The translations under genes were made by a program, and so were the position numbers. From NCBI GenBank assembly GCA_016710525.1, contig JADJVQ010000015.1, positions 1 to 64,000 of the forward strand: 64,000 nt of DNA, in the 5' to 3' direction. Positions 8,348 through 15,740 of the stretch are shown piece by piece (the first letter of the stretch is position 1; each line of letters starts with the position of its first letter). The notes beneath the pieces are model-generated. The model ran no database searches. It was not told the DNA's origin and saw nothing but the letters and a program-made list of their open reading frames with translations. This DNA comes from Burkholderiaceae bacterium (lineage in GTDB: Bacteria > Pseudomonadota > Gammaproteobacteria > Burkholderiales > Burkholderiaceae_E).

Positions 8348-9340
8348 ATGATCACGACAATCAACCGACGCCGGTTCAACACCGCCACGCTGGCGGGCGC
8401 CCTGCTTGCCGGCGCCTCGGCGGGGCCGCGCGATGCGCTCGCGCAAGACGCCGCCACCCGGCCGATCCGCTTCGTGGTGCCGTTCCCGCCCGGTCCGGCA
8501 GGTGACCTCACCGCGCGCTACTACGCCCGGCGCTTGCAGGAAACCACCGGGCAACTGGTGGTGATCGACAACAAGCCCGGGGGCAACGGCTTCATCGGTG
8601 TCCAGGCGGCCTTGTCGGCGCCGGCCGACGGCCTGACCGTGTTCATCGGCAGCAATTCGGCGATGGCCGCCAATGCGGCCCTGTTCCGCAAACTGCCCTA
8701 CGATCCGGCCGGCGACTTCACGCCCGTCCATGGCCTGATGCGATCGCCGATGGTGATCCTCACCTCTCCGCAAAAGCCGTATCAGACACTGGCCGACCTG
8801 ATCCGCGCGGGCCGCCAGCCCGGCAATAAGATCAGCTATTCGGCCGGCACCGCCGCCTACCAGCTGATGGTCGAACTCTTCATGAGCCAGGCCGGCATGA
8901 CCGCGGTGCACGTGCCCTACAAGGGCGGCATGGAGGCGGTCAATGGCGTGCTCGTCGGCGACACCGACTTCACGATCATCGACCTGACCGCGCCGCTGCC
9001 GCTGATCAAGGGCGCACGGCTGCGCCCGCTGGCGATCGCGACCGAAAGGCGCATCGCCGTGCTGCCCGATCTGCCCACCACCGGCGAAGCCGGGCTGGAC
9101 AACTTCAAGGTGACGGTGTGGGTAGCGGCCTTCGTGCGATCGGACACGCCCCGGCCGATGGTGGACAAGCTTGCCGAGGCCATCGGGCGCATCGCCAACT
9201 CGCGCGAAACACGCGATTACTACGCGGCACAGAATGCCGAGCCGATGCTGCTTGGCGCGGTGGAGCTGAAAAAGTTCCAGGTGCAGGAACTCGAACTGTG
9301 GAAGCGGGTGGCCGCCGCGGCGAAGATCGAGCCGCAGTAA
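8348..9340 (+). CDS. Bug/TctC-family periplasmic solute-binding protein
   Basis: This 330-residue protein is a tripartite-tricarboxylate-type binding receptor of the Bug family, which captures carboxylates in the periplasm. The N-terminus has N-R-R-R-F-N followed by a hydrophobic stretch and an A-L-A cleavage-type site near residue 30, compatible with Tat or Sec export. The mature part begins P-I-R-F-V-V-P-F-P-P-G and contains V-I-D-N-K-P-G-G-N-G-F-I-G and V-P-Y-K-G-G, the family signatures. I chose the ATG at 8348 because it places the signal peptide at the N-terminus. No TctA/TctB membrane genes are adjacent, which is common for orphan Bug receptors. Confidence 0.92.
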   Translation: MITTINRRRFNTATLAGALLAGASAGPRDALAQDAATRPIRFVVPFPPGPAGDLTARYYARRLQETTGQLVVIDNKPGGNGFIGVQAALSAPADGLTVFIGSNSAMAANAALFRKLPYDPAGDFTPVHGLMRSPMVILTSPQKPYQTLADLIRAGRQPGNKISYSAGTAAYQLMVELFMSQAGMTAVHVPYKGGMEAVNGVLVGDTDFTIIDLTAPLPLIKGARLRPLAIATERRIAVLPDLPTTGEAGLDNFKVTVWVAAFVRSDTPRPMVDKLAEAIGRIANSRETRDYYAAQNAEPMLLGAVELKKFQVQELELWKRVAAAAKIEPQ

Positions 9341-9343
9341 CAG

Positions 9344-9361
9344 GCGCGGCCGCGGCCGCGC
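9344..9361. terminator. 18-bp perfect palindrome between convergent genes
   Basis: A perfect all-GC palindrome lies four bases after the Bug receptor stop and before the convergent ltrA-like stop. It could form a hairpin or cruciform. There is no following T-run, so intrinsic terminator activity is uncertain. Confidence 0.35.
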
Positions 9362-9399
9362 AAGGCTGGTCTCATGGTTGAGTGAGGCTCATGGCTTGC

Positions 9400-10665
9400 C
9401 TAGCGGATCGCGAACCGCTCGGGCCGACCGACCTCACCGCGCTCGATGATGAGAACCACGAACAGCGGCGCCAGCGTGAGGGCCGGAATCGCCCATGGCA
9501 GCGGCAGCCCCTGCCACACGGCCACGACCACCGCCGCCGGCAGCAGGACGCCCACCACCCAGATCCGCTTCAGCCCGGCTTGCGAACGCGTGACCTGCGC
9601 GCTCATCCACCACACCGAGAGCAGGTAGACGGTGACCGCAACCGCGACCAGGGAGATCGCATACGTTGCCGACATCGGGTGCGGCAAGCGGACATCGACG
9701 CCGGTCGCGACCGCCGGCGTCTGGAGCTGATCGGCGACCACCTCGAGAAAAGCGCCCAATGCCGCCAGCGACCGGAACACGGCGGCGTGCCCGTACCCCC
9801 AGCGAAAGGCGCGATCCCGATGCTCGTGCAGGGCACGGCCTGACGGCACCAGAAAATACACCCACCACAACGACAGGATCAGGCTGGTCGAGCCGAACCC
9901 CACCAGCGCGACATTCCAGGACCAGCCGGTGGCTTTGATCACGCTCGACACGGCATTGGTCGCCCCCAGCACGCATTCGCCCAGCACGATGATCGTGAAC
10001 AGGCCGTAGCGTTCGGCGATGTGATGGGCATGCCAGGGCGTATGACCCGCCCTGGCAGCCCATATCGGAATGGCGATCTCGACGAGTGCGAGCAGCACGA
10101 ACGAGGCGAGGCCCATCGACGCAGGCAGCAGCAGCCGGGCCACCCACAGGGCCTGCACGACCGCGATGCCGATCGCATAGCGCAGGCAGGTCCGCCGGCG
10201 CTCGGGATGCTCGAGTGCCGCGCGCGCCCACAGCGCGATGAGACCCGCACGCATCACCACGTAGCCCATGGTGATCGTGGTGAAATCGCCCTGCGCGGCG
10301 CCTGGCACTCCGGCAGCCAGCACCAGCACGCCCACCATCTGCACCATCGTCAGCAGCCGATAGGTTGCGTCGTCGGTGTCGTACGCACTGGCAAACCAGG
10401 TGAACGTCATCCAGGCCCACCAGATGGCGAAGAACGTGGTTGCGAAGCCCACCAGACCCTGTGCGAGATGCTGCTCGGCGGCGGCATGGTGCAGTTGCGA
10501 CGCGGCGGCGGCAATCGCCACCACGAAGGTCAGGTCGAACAGCAGTTCGAGCGGCGTCGACACCCGGTGCGATTCATGGATGTCGCGCCCGCGCATGGGA
10601 CGCCTGAGCCGACTCGGAGCCGCAGCGTCCTGCTGGTCGGGCAAGGCTGAATGATGGGAGCTCAT
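9400..10665 (-). CDS. Low-temperature-requirement A (LtrA) family membrane protein
   Basis: The 421-residue protein has many transmembrane helices and the LtrA-family N-terminal signature: S-T-P-L-E-L-L-F-D-L-T-F-V-V-A-I and then W-W-A-W-M-T-F-T-W-F-A-S-A-Y-D-T-D-D. An A-E-R-Y-G-L-F-T-I-I-V-L-G-E motif sits mid-protein and F-G-S-T-S-L-I follows. The family was named for a Listeria cold-growth gene, but the molecular function is unknown. It is a single gene, convergent with the Bug receptor gene, and starts 15 bases before a short intergenic region facing the sterol-desaturase end. Confidence 0.9.
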   Translation of the reverse strand: MSSHHSALPDQQDAAAPSRLRRPMRGRDIHESHRVSTPLELLFDLTFVVAIAAAASQLHHAAAEQHLAQGLVGFATTFFAIWWAWMTFTWFASAYDTDDATYRLLTMVQMVGVLVLAAGVPGAAQGDFTTITMGYVVMRAGLIALWARAALEHPERRRTCLRYAIGIAVVQALWVARLLLPASMGLASFVLLALVEIAIPIWAARAGHTPWHAHHIAERYGLFTIIVLGECVLGATNAVSSVIKATGWSWNVALVGFGSTSLILSLWWVYFLVPSGRALHEHRDRAFRWGYGHAAVFRSLAALGAFLEVVADQLQTPAVATGVDVRLPHPMSATYAISLVAVAVTVYLLSVWWMSAQVTRSQAGLKRIWVVGVLLPAAVVVAVWQGLPLPWAIPALTLAPLFVVLIIERGEVGRPERFAIR

Positions 10666-10707
10666 CGATAAAGTCTACGATGAAACCCTCGGCCCGCCCG
10701 CGCCAGC

Positions 10708-11505
10708 TCAACGCCTGGTCGATGAAGGCCCGGTGTGCAGTTCGCTCGAAAAGGGCAGGTGAAGCATCGGCAGCAGACGGCCCTCGAGGCCGTCGATGTC
10801 GTGTGACAGGCCGAATGCCGCCGGATCGCTGTCGCCGGCCCGCCAGGTGCCGAACAGCCGATCCCAGATCAGCAGGATGCTGCCGTAGTTGCTGTCCGCT
10901 TCACCGGACAGCGTGGAGTGGTGCAGCGCATGCACCTGAGGCGTCACCAGAACCCGCGCCAGGGCGCGCTCCAGGGCCGCGGGCATGCGCCAGTTCGAGT
11001 GCGACAGCGTGTCCCAGGCCGAGATCGTCAGCAGGCCGATCAGCACCGCGTCGATCGGGATGCCGATCAGCACTGTCCACAGGCCGAACAGCAGCGAGCT
11101 CGCGATCTTCTCGAACGGGTGGTGGCGAAAGCTGGTGCTCCAGTCGAGTTCACGATCGGAGTGATGCAGCGCGTGCAGCCGCCAGAGCGCGGGCGTGTGC
11201 ATCAGCCGATGGATCAGGTAAGTGCCCAGATCGCAGGCCAATACGCCGATCAGGACCGCGACCGGTCCGGGCAGGGCCAGCCGGCCGATCAAGCCGGCGC
11301 CCAGGCCCGCGGCCAGCCAGGCCGAGAGCAGTGCGATGGCCGGCTGCAAGACCCGGTCGGTGACCACCCCGAGCAGCAGCAGCGCCAGGTTGGAGGGCAG
11401 ACGTCCGGGCCATGTCGCCGGCGCCTTCCGGAGCGGCCGGACCCGCTCGAGCAAGCCCGCCAGGACGATGACCGCCGGCAGCAGCAAGGCAAGCGACAGG
11501 CTCAT
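10708..11505 (-). CDS. Sterol desaturase / fatty-acid hydroxylase family protein
   Basis: The 265-residue membrane protein carries the di-iron histidine clusters of the family: H-R-L-M-H, H-A-L-H-H and a late H-A-L-H-H-S, plus S-F-R-H-H-P-F-E. Members insert oxygen into, or desaturate, lipid chains at the membrane. N-terminal hydrophobic helices precede the first His box, as expected. I chose the ATG at 11505 because it opens directly into the first helix (M-S-L-S-L-A-L-L-L). The upstream PEP-CTERM gene lies 58 bases away on the same strand, so the two may be one transcript. The substrate is unknown. Confidence 0.9.
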   Translation of the reverse strand: MSLSLALLLPAVIVLAGLLERVRPLRKAPATWPGRLPSNLALLLLGVVTDRVLQPAIALLSAWLAAGLGAGLIGRLALPGPVAVLIGVLACDLGTYLIHRLMHTPALWRLHALHHSDRELDWSTSFRHHPFEKIASSLLFGLWTVLIGIPIDAVLIGLLTISAWDTLSHSNWRMPAALERALARVLVTPQVHALHHSTLSGEADSNYGSILLIWDRLFGTWRAGDSDPAAFGLSHDIDGLEGRLLPMLHLPFSSELHTGPSSTRR

Positions 11506-11563
11506 CGGGGAGGCGTCGGGAAAAACTGCGCGCGCCGACCGCTGCCGGCGCGAGGCCTGCCGC

Positions 11564-11725
11564 TCAGCGGCGCTTCTTGATCGCGACCGCGACGGCGACC
11601 GCCACACCCAGGCCCAGCAGCGAAAGCACGCCGGGCTCCGGAACCGGGACCGCCGGCGCGTTACCGGCCAGCACGGTGGCCGGCGAAAGGCTGACAAGCA
11701 GCATGATGCGTTGGGTTCTGGTCAT
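11564..11725 (-). CDS. 53-residue PEP-CTERM protein
   Basis: This tiny protein consists of a signal peptide (about residues 1-20), a linker of about ten residues, and a complete PEP-CTERM sorting tail: V-P-E-P-G followed by a Leu/Val/Ala helix and a terminal K-K-R-R. PEP-CTERM tails are recognised by exosortase for envelope processing, usually in exopolysaccharide-producing Gram-negatives. After both cleavages almost no mature chain would remain. It lies just upstream of the sterol desaturase gene on the same strand. The ATG at 11725 follows an AACAGGAACA stretch; the longer frame to 11812 would put an Arg-rich stretch before the signal. Confidence 0.75.
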   Translation of the reverse strand: MTRTQRIMLLVSLSPATVLAGNAPAVPVPEPGVLSLLGLGVAVAVAVAIKKRR

Positions 11726-12047
11726 GGTGATGTGTTCCTGTTGGGGTCGTCGAGAGATCGTCGATCGCCACGCAAAACCCCTCGCTTGCGGCCAGGGGCG
11801 CGGCATCAGCACTAACGCAAGTGTTGTGCCAAGCCAATCGAATCAAGGCTCTGAGCGGCGCCGCGCCAGCCAGCGTCAAGTTTCCCGACACGCTCCCCGG
11901 GCGGGCAGGCGGGACGGCGCATCGACGCGTGTCGAAGCGCATCATCGGCGCTTGCCCGCGATGGCGAACGCCCGATACGCTGGCGTGCTTGAAGGGTCCC
12001 AGAGACCTCCCGCCTCAAACCGGCACACCCCCACTCAGGATTCGCCC

Positions 12048-12839
12048 ATGTCCTACGAACGCATCTCTCTGGAATTCGACGGCAAGGTTGCCGTGCTCAA
12101 GTTCAATCACCAAGAAGTGCTCAATGCCATCGGCGAACAGATGCTGGGCGAGCTCAAGGAGGCCGTCGCCGAAATCGCCAATCCGGCCAACGGCGCGCGC
12201 TGCCTGCTGCTGACCGGCGAAGGCCGGGCCTTCTGCTCGGGCGCCAACCTGGCCGACGGCGCCGGTTCCGGCAAGCCCCGCAAGAGCTCGTCCGACACCC
12301 TGCGCGGCGGCTATCACCCGATGCTGCTGGCCCTGCGCGATCTCGAGATGCCGATGGTCTCGGCGGTGAACGGCGCGGCCGCCGGCGTCGGCATGAGCCT
12401 GGCGATCATGGCCGACATCGTCTGCGCCTCCAAGAACGCCTACTTCCTGCAGGCCTTCGCCAGGATCGGGCTCATTCCGGACGGCGGAGCGACCTTCCTG
12501 CTGCCGCGCCTGATCGGCTGGGGCCGCGCGATGGAACTGTCCATGCTGGCCGAAAAGCTGCCGGCCGAAACCGCCCGTGAATGGGGGCTGGTCAATCGGC
12601 TCTTCGAAGACCCGGCGCAGCTGATGACGGGCGCCATGGCGATCGCGCGTCAGCTGGCCGACGGCCCCCGTTCGCTGGGCATGATCCGCAAGGCCTACTG
12701 GGAATCGACCCGCAACTCGTACGAGCAGCAGCTCGACCTCGAGGCCGTGATCCAGGGCCAGGCGGGCCGGACCGAAGACTTCAAGGAGGGCGTGACCGCG
12801 TTCCTCGAAAAGCGGCCGGCCGCGTTCAAGGGAAAGTAG
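12048..12839 (+). CDS. Enoyl-CoA hydratase/isomerase (crotonase) family protein
   Basis: This 263-residue protein has the crotonase fold. The first oxyanion-hole segment is F-C-S-G-A-N-L near residue 65, and the second is A-A-A-G-V-G-M-S-L-A near 107. G-L-I-P-D-G-G-A-T-F-L-L-P-R-L-I-G resembles PaaG-type isomerases more than classic two-glutamate hydratases, so isomerisation is possible. It acts on a CoA thioester in the cytoplasm. It is the first gene of a unit with the 367-residue protein (nine-base gap) and the UGSC selenoprotein. The start at ATG 12048 gives the normal M-S-Y-E-R-I-S-L-E N-terminus. Confidence 0.9.
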   Translation: MSYERISLEFDGKVAVLKFNHQEVLNAIGEQMLGELKEAVAEIANPANGARCLLLTGEGRAFCSGANLADGAGSGKPRKSSSDTLRGGYHPMLLALRDLEMPMVSAVNGAAAGVGMSLAIMADIVCASKNAYFLQAFARIGLIPDGGATFLLPRLIGWGRAMELSMLAEKLPAETAREWGLVNRLFEDPAQLMTGAMAIARQLADGPRSLGMIRKAYWESTRNSYEQQLDLEAVIQGQAGRTEDFKEGVTAFLEKRPAAFKGK

Positions 12840-12848
12840 GACTCGCCC

Positions 12849-13952
12849 ATGAACGCCGTGCCGCAGTCCATAGCCCCGTCGTTCGATCCCCGCCGCATCC
12901 ACGAGGTGCCGGACGATCTGCTCGCCGCGATCGACTACTGCTACGCGCAGGGCTGGACCGACGGCCTGCCGGTGATTCCGCCCGTCGTGGAGCGGGTCGA
13001 GGCCACGCTCGCCTTCGAAGGCCGCCCGCCCGAGGCCGTGATCGCCACCCATCCCGCGACCGGACTGCAGCTCACGGTGCACGCGGCCGCGGTCAACGCG
13101 GTGATGGCCGGTTGCCTGCCGGAGTATTTTCCGGTGCTGGTCGCGGCATTCGAAGCGATGGACAAGCCGGAGTTCAATTTTCACGGCTCGACCGCGAGCA
13201 CCGGCGGCTCCGCCCCGCTGCTGATCGTCAGCGGACCGGTCACCGACGACATCGGCATGAACGCCGACGTCAATCTGTTCGGCCCCGGCAATCGGGCGAA
13301 CGCGACGATCGGGCGCGCCACGCGCCTGATCCTTCGCAACGTCTTTCAGATGATCCCCGGCATCTCCGACAAGTCGACCCAGGGCAACCCCGGCAAGTAC
13401 AGCTTCTGTGTGGCCGAGCGCTCGCGCGGCAACCCGTGGCCGCTGCTGTGCGAAGCGCAGGATTACCCGCCGGGCGTCTCGAGCGTGACGGTGTTCGCCG
13501 CGGGCGGGTTCTGCAACGTCGAGAACCATGGCGGCAACACGCCCGAGCAGGTGCTGGGCTCCATCGCCGATGCCATGGCCAACTACGGCTGCATCACGCT
13601 CGGACAAAGCGTGGTGATCCTCGCGCCCGAGCACATGCAGATCATCGCGAACGCGGGCTGGAGCCGCGAGAATACCCAGGAGTTCCTGTTCGCGTCGGCC
13701 AAACGATCGGTCGAGGGGATGAAATCCGTCGGCAAGTTCCGCGATCGCGAATACGATCGCCAGCATGCCGCGCCGGCCCATGCCGCGCTCGAGGCCGGCT
13801 TCATGCACCGCGGGCTGTCGCCCAGCGATATCCTGGTCACCATGGGAGGGGGCGATGCCGGCGGCCACTCCTGTTTCATTCCATCCTGGAGCCGTGCCCG
13901 GGGCTCGCTGATGCAGCACAAGCCCATCGGGGTTTGCATCGACTGCGACTGA
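12849..13952 (+). CDS. 367-residue protein preceding the UGSC selenoprotein
   Basis: I recognise no enzymatic domain by name. The protein is soluble, 367 residues, with an N-terminal Y-C-Y-A-Q-G-W-T-D-G-L-P-V-I-P-P motif around residues 30-46. A Gly/Asn-rich middle follows (N-F-H-G-S-T-A-S-T-G-G-S-A-P and F-G-P-G-N-R-A-N-A-T-I-G-R). A Cys- and Asn-rich segment is F-C-N-V-E-N-H-G-G-N-T-P, and the end is V-C-I-D-C-D. I recall G-W-T-D-G-L-P proteins next to UGSC proteins in other genomes, but could not check this here. It lies nine bases after the crotonase and 20 bases before the selenoprotein gene. A functional partnership with the selenoprotein is inferred. Confidence 0.75.
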   Translation: MNAVPQSIAPSFDPRRIHEVPDDLLAAIDYCYAQGWTDGLPVIPPVVERVEATLAFEGRPPEAVIATHPATGLQLTVHAAAVNAVMAGCLPEYFPVLVAAFEAMDKPEFNFHGSTASTGGSAPLLIVSGPVTDDIGMNADVNLFGPGNRANATIGRATRLILRNVFQMIPGISDKSTQGNPGKYSFCVAERSRGNPWPLLCEAQDYPPGVSSVTVFAAGGFCNVENHGGNTPEQVLGSIADAMANYGCITLGQSVVILAPEHMQIIANAGWSRENTQEFLFASAKRSVEGMKSVGKFRDREYDRQHAAPAHAALEAGFMHRGLSPSDILVTMGGGDAGGHSCFIPSWSRARGSLMQHKPIGVCIDCD

Positions 13953-13972
13953 AACAAGGAGATTCCACCATC

Positions 13973-14494
13973 ATGCGCCTATACGACCCGACGTCCTCAG
14001 GGCCGCAGCGGAACCTGTCGCGCGCGGCGGTCCTGGCCTCGCTCGAAGGCAAGACCATCGGCATCCTCGAAAACGGCAAGCTGAACGCGGCGGAGATGCT
14101 GCAAGAAGTGGCCGCGCTGTTCGAAGCCCGGCACGGCTGCACCGTGCGCCCGATCTATTCGAAGTCCAATGCCAGCGCCCCGGCCTCGCCTGAGGTGCTC
14201 AAGCAGGCCGCGGGCGAAGTCGATTTCCTGATCACCGGACTCGGCGACTGAGGCTCTTGCTCAACGTGCAGTTTGCATGACGGCATCAGCTTCGAACAGC
14301 TGGGTAAACGGGCGGTGGTGCTGTGCACCGAACCGTTCGAGGTGACCGCGAAGAACATCGCAAAAATCATGGGGCTGGCGAGCTACCCCTTCCTGCTCGT
14401 GCAGCATCCGATCGGCAGTTGCACCTTGCCGCAACTGAAGGCGCGCGCCGAAGTCGCCTACCAGCAGGCGTTGGCGATCCTGCTGGAAGCATGA
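13973..14494 (+). CDS. UGSC-family selenoprotein (in-frame TGA = selenocysteine 93)
   Basis: The frame opens at ATG 13973 (AAGGAG at 13956-13961) and reaches TGA at 14249-14251. It then continues in the same phase to a TGA at 14492-14494. Read through, the product has 173 residues with Sec93 in G-L-G-D-U-G-S-C-S, then H-D-G-I-S-F-E-Q and V-V-L-C-T-E-P-F. This is the UGSC family signature, known as a (seleno)protein family whose homologues carry Sec or Cys at this position. U93-G-S-C96 resembles a redox CxxC motif; function is unknown. The N-terminal half (K-T-I-G-I-L-E-N-G-K) looks like an alpha/beta domain. The final stop overlaps the next ATG. selA, selB, selC and selD are not in the window. 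Confidence 0.9.
14252..14290 (+). promoter_or_regulatory. Bacterial SECIS-like hairpin after the UGA
   Basis: Directly 3' of the TGA, bases 14265-14270 pair with 14274-14279. This gives six base pairs, one of them a G-U pair, closing a three-base loop G-U-U at 14271-14273. A guanine opens the loop, 19 bases after the UGA, within the 16-37 base range used for bacterial SECIS elements. A further GCU/AGC pairing (14259-14261 with 14288-14290) may form a lower stem. It would recruit SelB; the structure was judged by eye. Confidence 0.72.
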
Positions 14495-15558
14495 ACGACG
14501 CATCGAACATCCGGTACTGCACAACCAGCGACGGCGTTCGCCTGGCCATGCGCAGTGTCGGGCGCGGTCCGGCGGTGATCAAGGCCGCGAACTGGCTCGG
14601 CAATCTGCAGGCCGACTCGCAGCTGCGATCGACACGGCATTGGGTGGATCACATCACCCGCGGACATGAACTGACCTGGTACGACGCGCGCGGCTGCGGA
14701 TTGTCGGACCGCGAGGTCGACGAGGTGTCGCTGCAGGCCTGGGAGCGCGACCTCGAGGCCGTCATCGAGGCCAGCGGGCATCGTCGATTCGTCCTGCTCG
14801 GGATCTCCCAGGGGGCGTCGATCGCGATCCGCTATGCGGTGCGTCATCCCGAACGGGTACGCGCGCTGGTCATCTTCGGCGGCTTTGCGCGCGGGCTGTT
14901 CCACCAGGGGGTGTCCGAGCGCACGCGGCTTGCCGGCCAGGAAATGCTCAGGCTCGCCGAGCTCGGCTGGAGCGGCAGTTCGCGCAGCTTTCGCCAGCTG
15001 TTTTCGGCGCGAATGCTGGTCGACGTACCGGAGGAGGTGCGCGCCGAATACGACGAGTGCCACAAGCACAGCGTCACCGGTCCGATGGCCGCGCGGTGCC
15101 TGCAGGCGTTCTACGAGATCGATGCGCGCACCGAGGCGGCGCAGGTGACCTGTCCGACACTGGTCATGCACGTGACCGGCGATCAGATGATCCTGCAGCG
15201 CGAGGGTGAGCTGCTTGCATCGCTGATTCCGGGGGCCCGATGGATGGCCGTGCCCGGCAACAACCATCTGCCGCTGGCCACCGATCCGGGCTGGCCGATC
15301 ATCCGCGGCGAGATCGACGCCTTTCTTGCGCAGGTCGATGCCGCCGACGGGCAGGCGCCGTTGCCGCAACTGACGGCACGGCAGCGCGAAGTGCTGGCGC
15401 AGGTTGCGCAGGGTCTGACCGACAAGGAGATCGCCCAGCGCATGTCCCTGAGCCCGCGCACGGTCGAGATGCATGTCGCCGGTGCGATCGAAAGACTCGG
15501 CGGCCGCAACCGCTCCGAGGCGGTGAGCCGCGCGCACGCCTGGAAACTGATCTCCTGA
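14491..15558 (+). CDS. Alpha/beta-hydrolase fused to a LuxR-type DNA-binding domain
   Basis: The 355-residue protein has an alpha/beta-hydrolase domain over about residues 1-285. The nucleophile elbow is G-I-S-Q-G near residue 98, and a late G-N-N-H-L-P-L-A supplies the His. A LuxR/GerE helix-turn-helix follows at residues 295-350 (L-T-A-R-Q-R-E-V-L, G-L-T-D-K-E-I-A, S-P-R-T-V-E-M-H-V). Such fusions may sense or hydrolyse a small ligand and regulate transcription. The ATG overlaps the stop of the selenoprotein gene (ATGA), implying coupled translation. It probably regulates this operon or the nearby P450; that is inference. Confidence 0.88.
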   Translation: MNDASNIRYCTTSDGVRLAMRSVGRGPAVIKAANWLGNLQADSQLRSTRHWVDHITRGHELTWYDARGCGLSDREVDEVSLQAWERDLEAVIEASGHRRFVLLGISQGASIAIRYAVRHPERVRALVIFGGFARGLFHQGVSERTRLAGQEMLRLAELGWSGSSRSFRQLFSARMLVDVPEEVRAEYDECHKHSVTGPMAARCLQAFYEIDARTEAAQVTCPTLVMHVTGDQMILQREGELLASLIPGARWMAVPGNNHLPLATDPGWPIIRGEIDAFLAQVDAADGQAPLPQLTARQREVLAQVAQGLTDKEIAQRMSLSPRTVEMHVAGAIERLGGRNRSEAVSRAHAWKLIS

Positions 15559-15740
15559 TACGCGAGAGGGGCGCTGCACTACCGTAGTCACGGCCCCGCG
15601 GCCCGTGGCGATACCGTAGTTGACCGGATACCGGCGCCGGCGTCTGGCCCCCAAGGTATCGATGCCTGCCCTGGCGGCGAAGGAGGCTGACGCTTCAGCA
15701 CTCCGGCCATGGGGCGGTCGAACCTCGAGGTCCTCATCCC

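Noticed and set aside
14249..14273. Reading the selenoprotein locus as two genes, one ending at the TGA and one starting at TTG 14273
   Set aside because: The second part lacks a ribosome site and would omit the G-S-C motif. The phase is unbroken, and the family signature spans the TGA.
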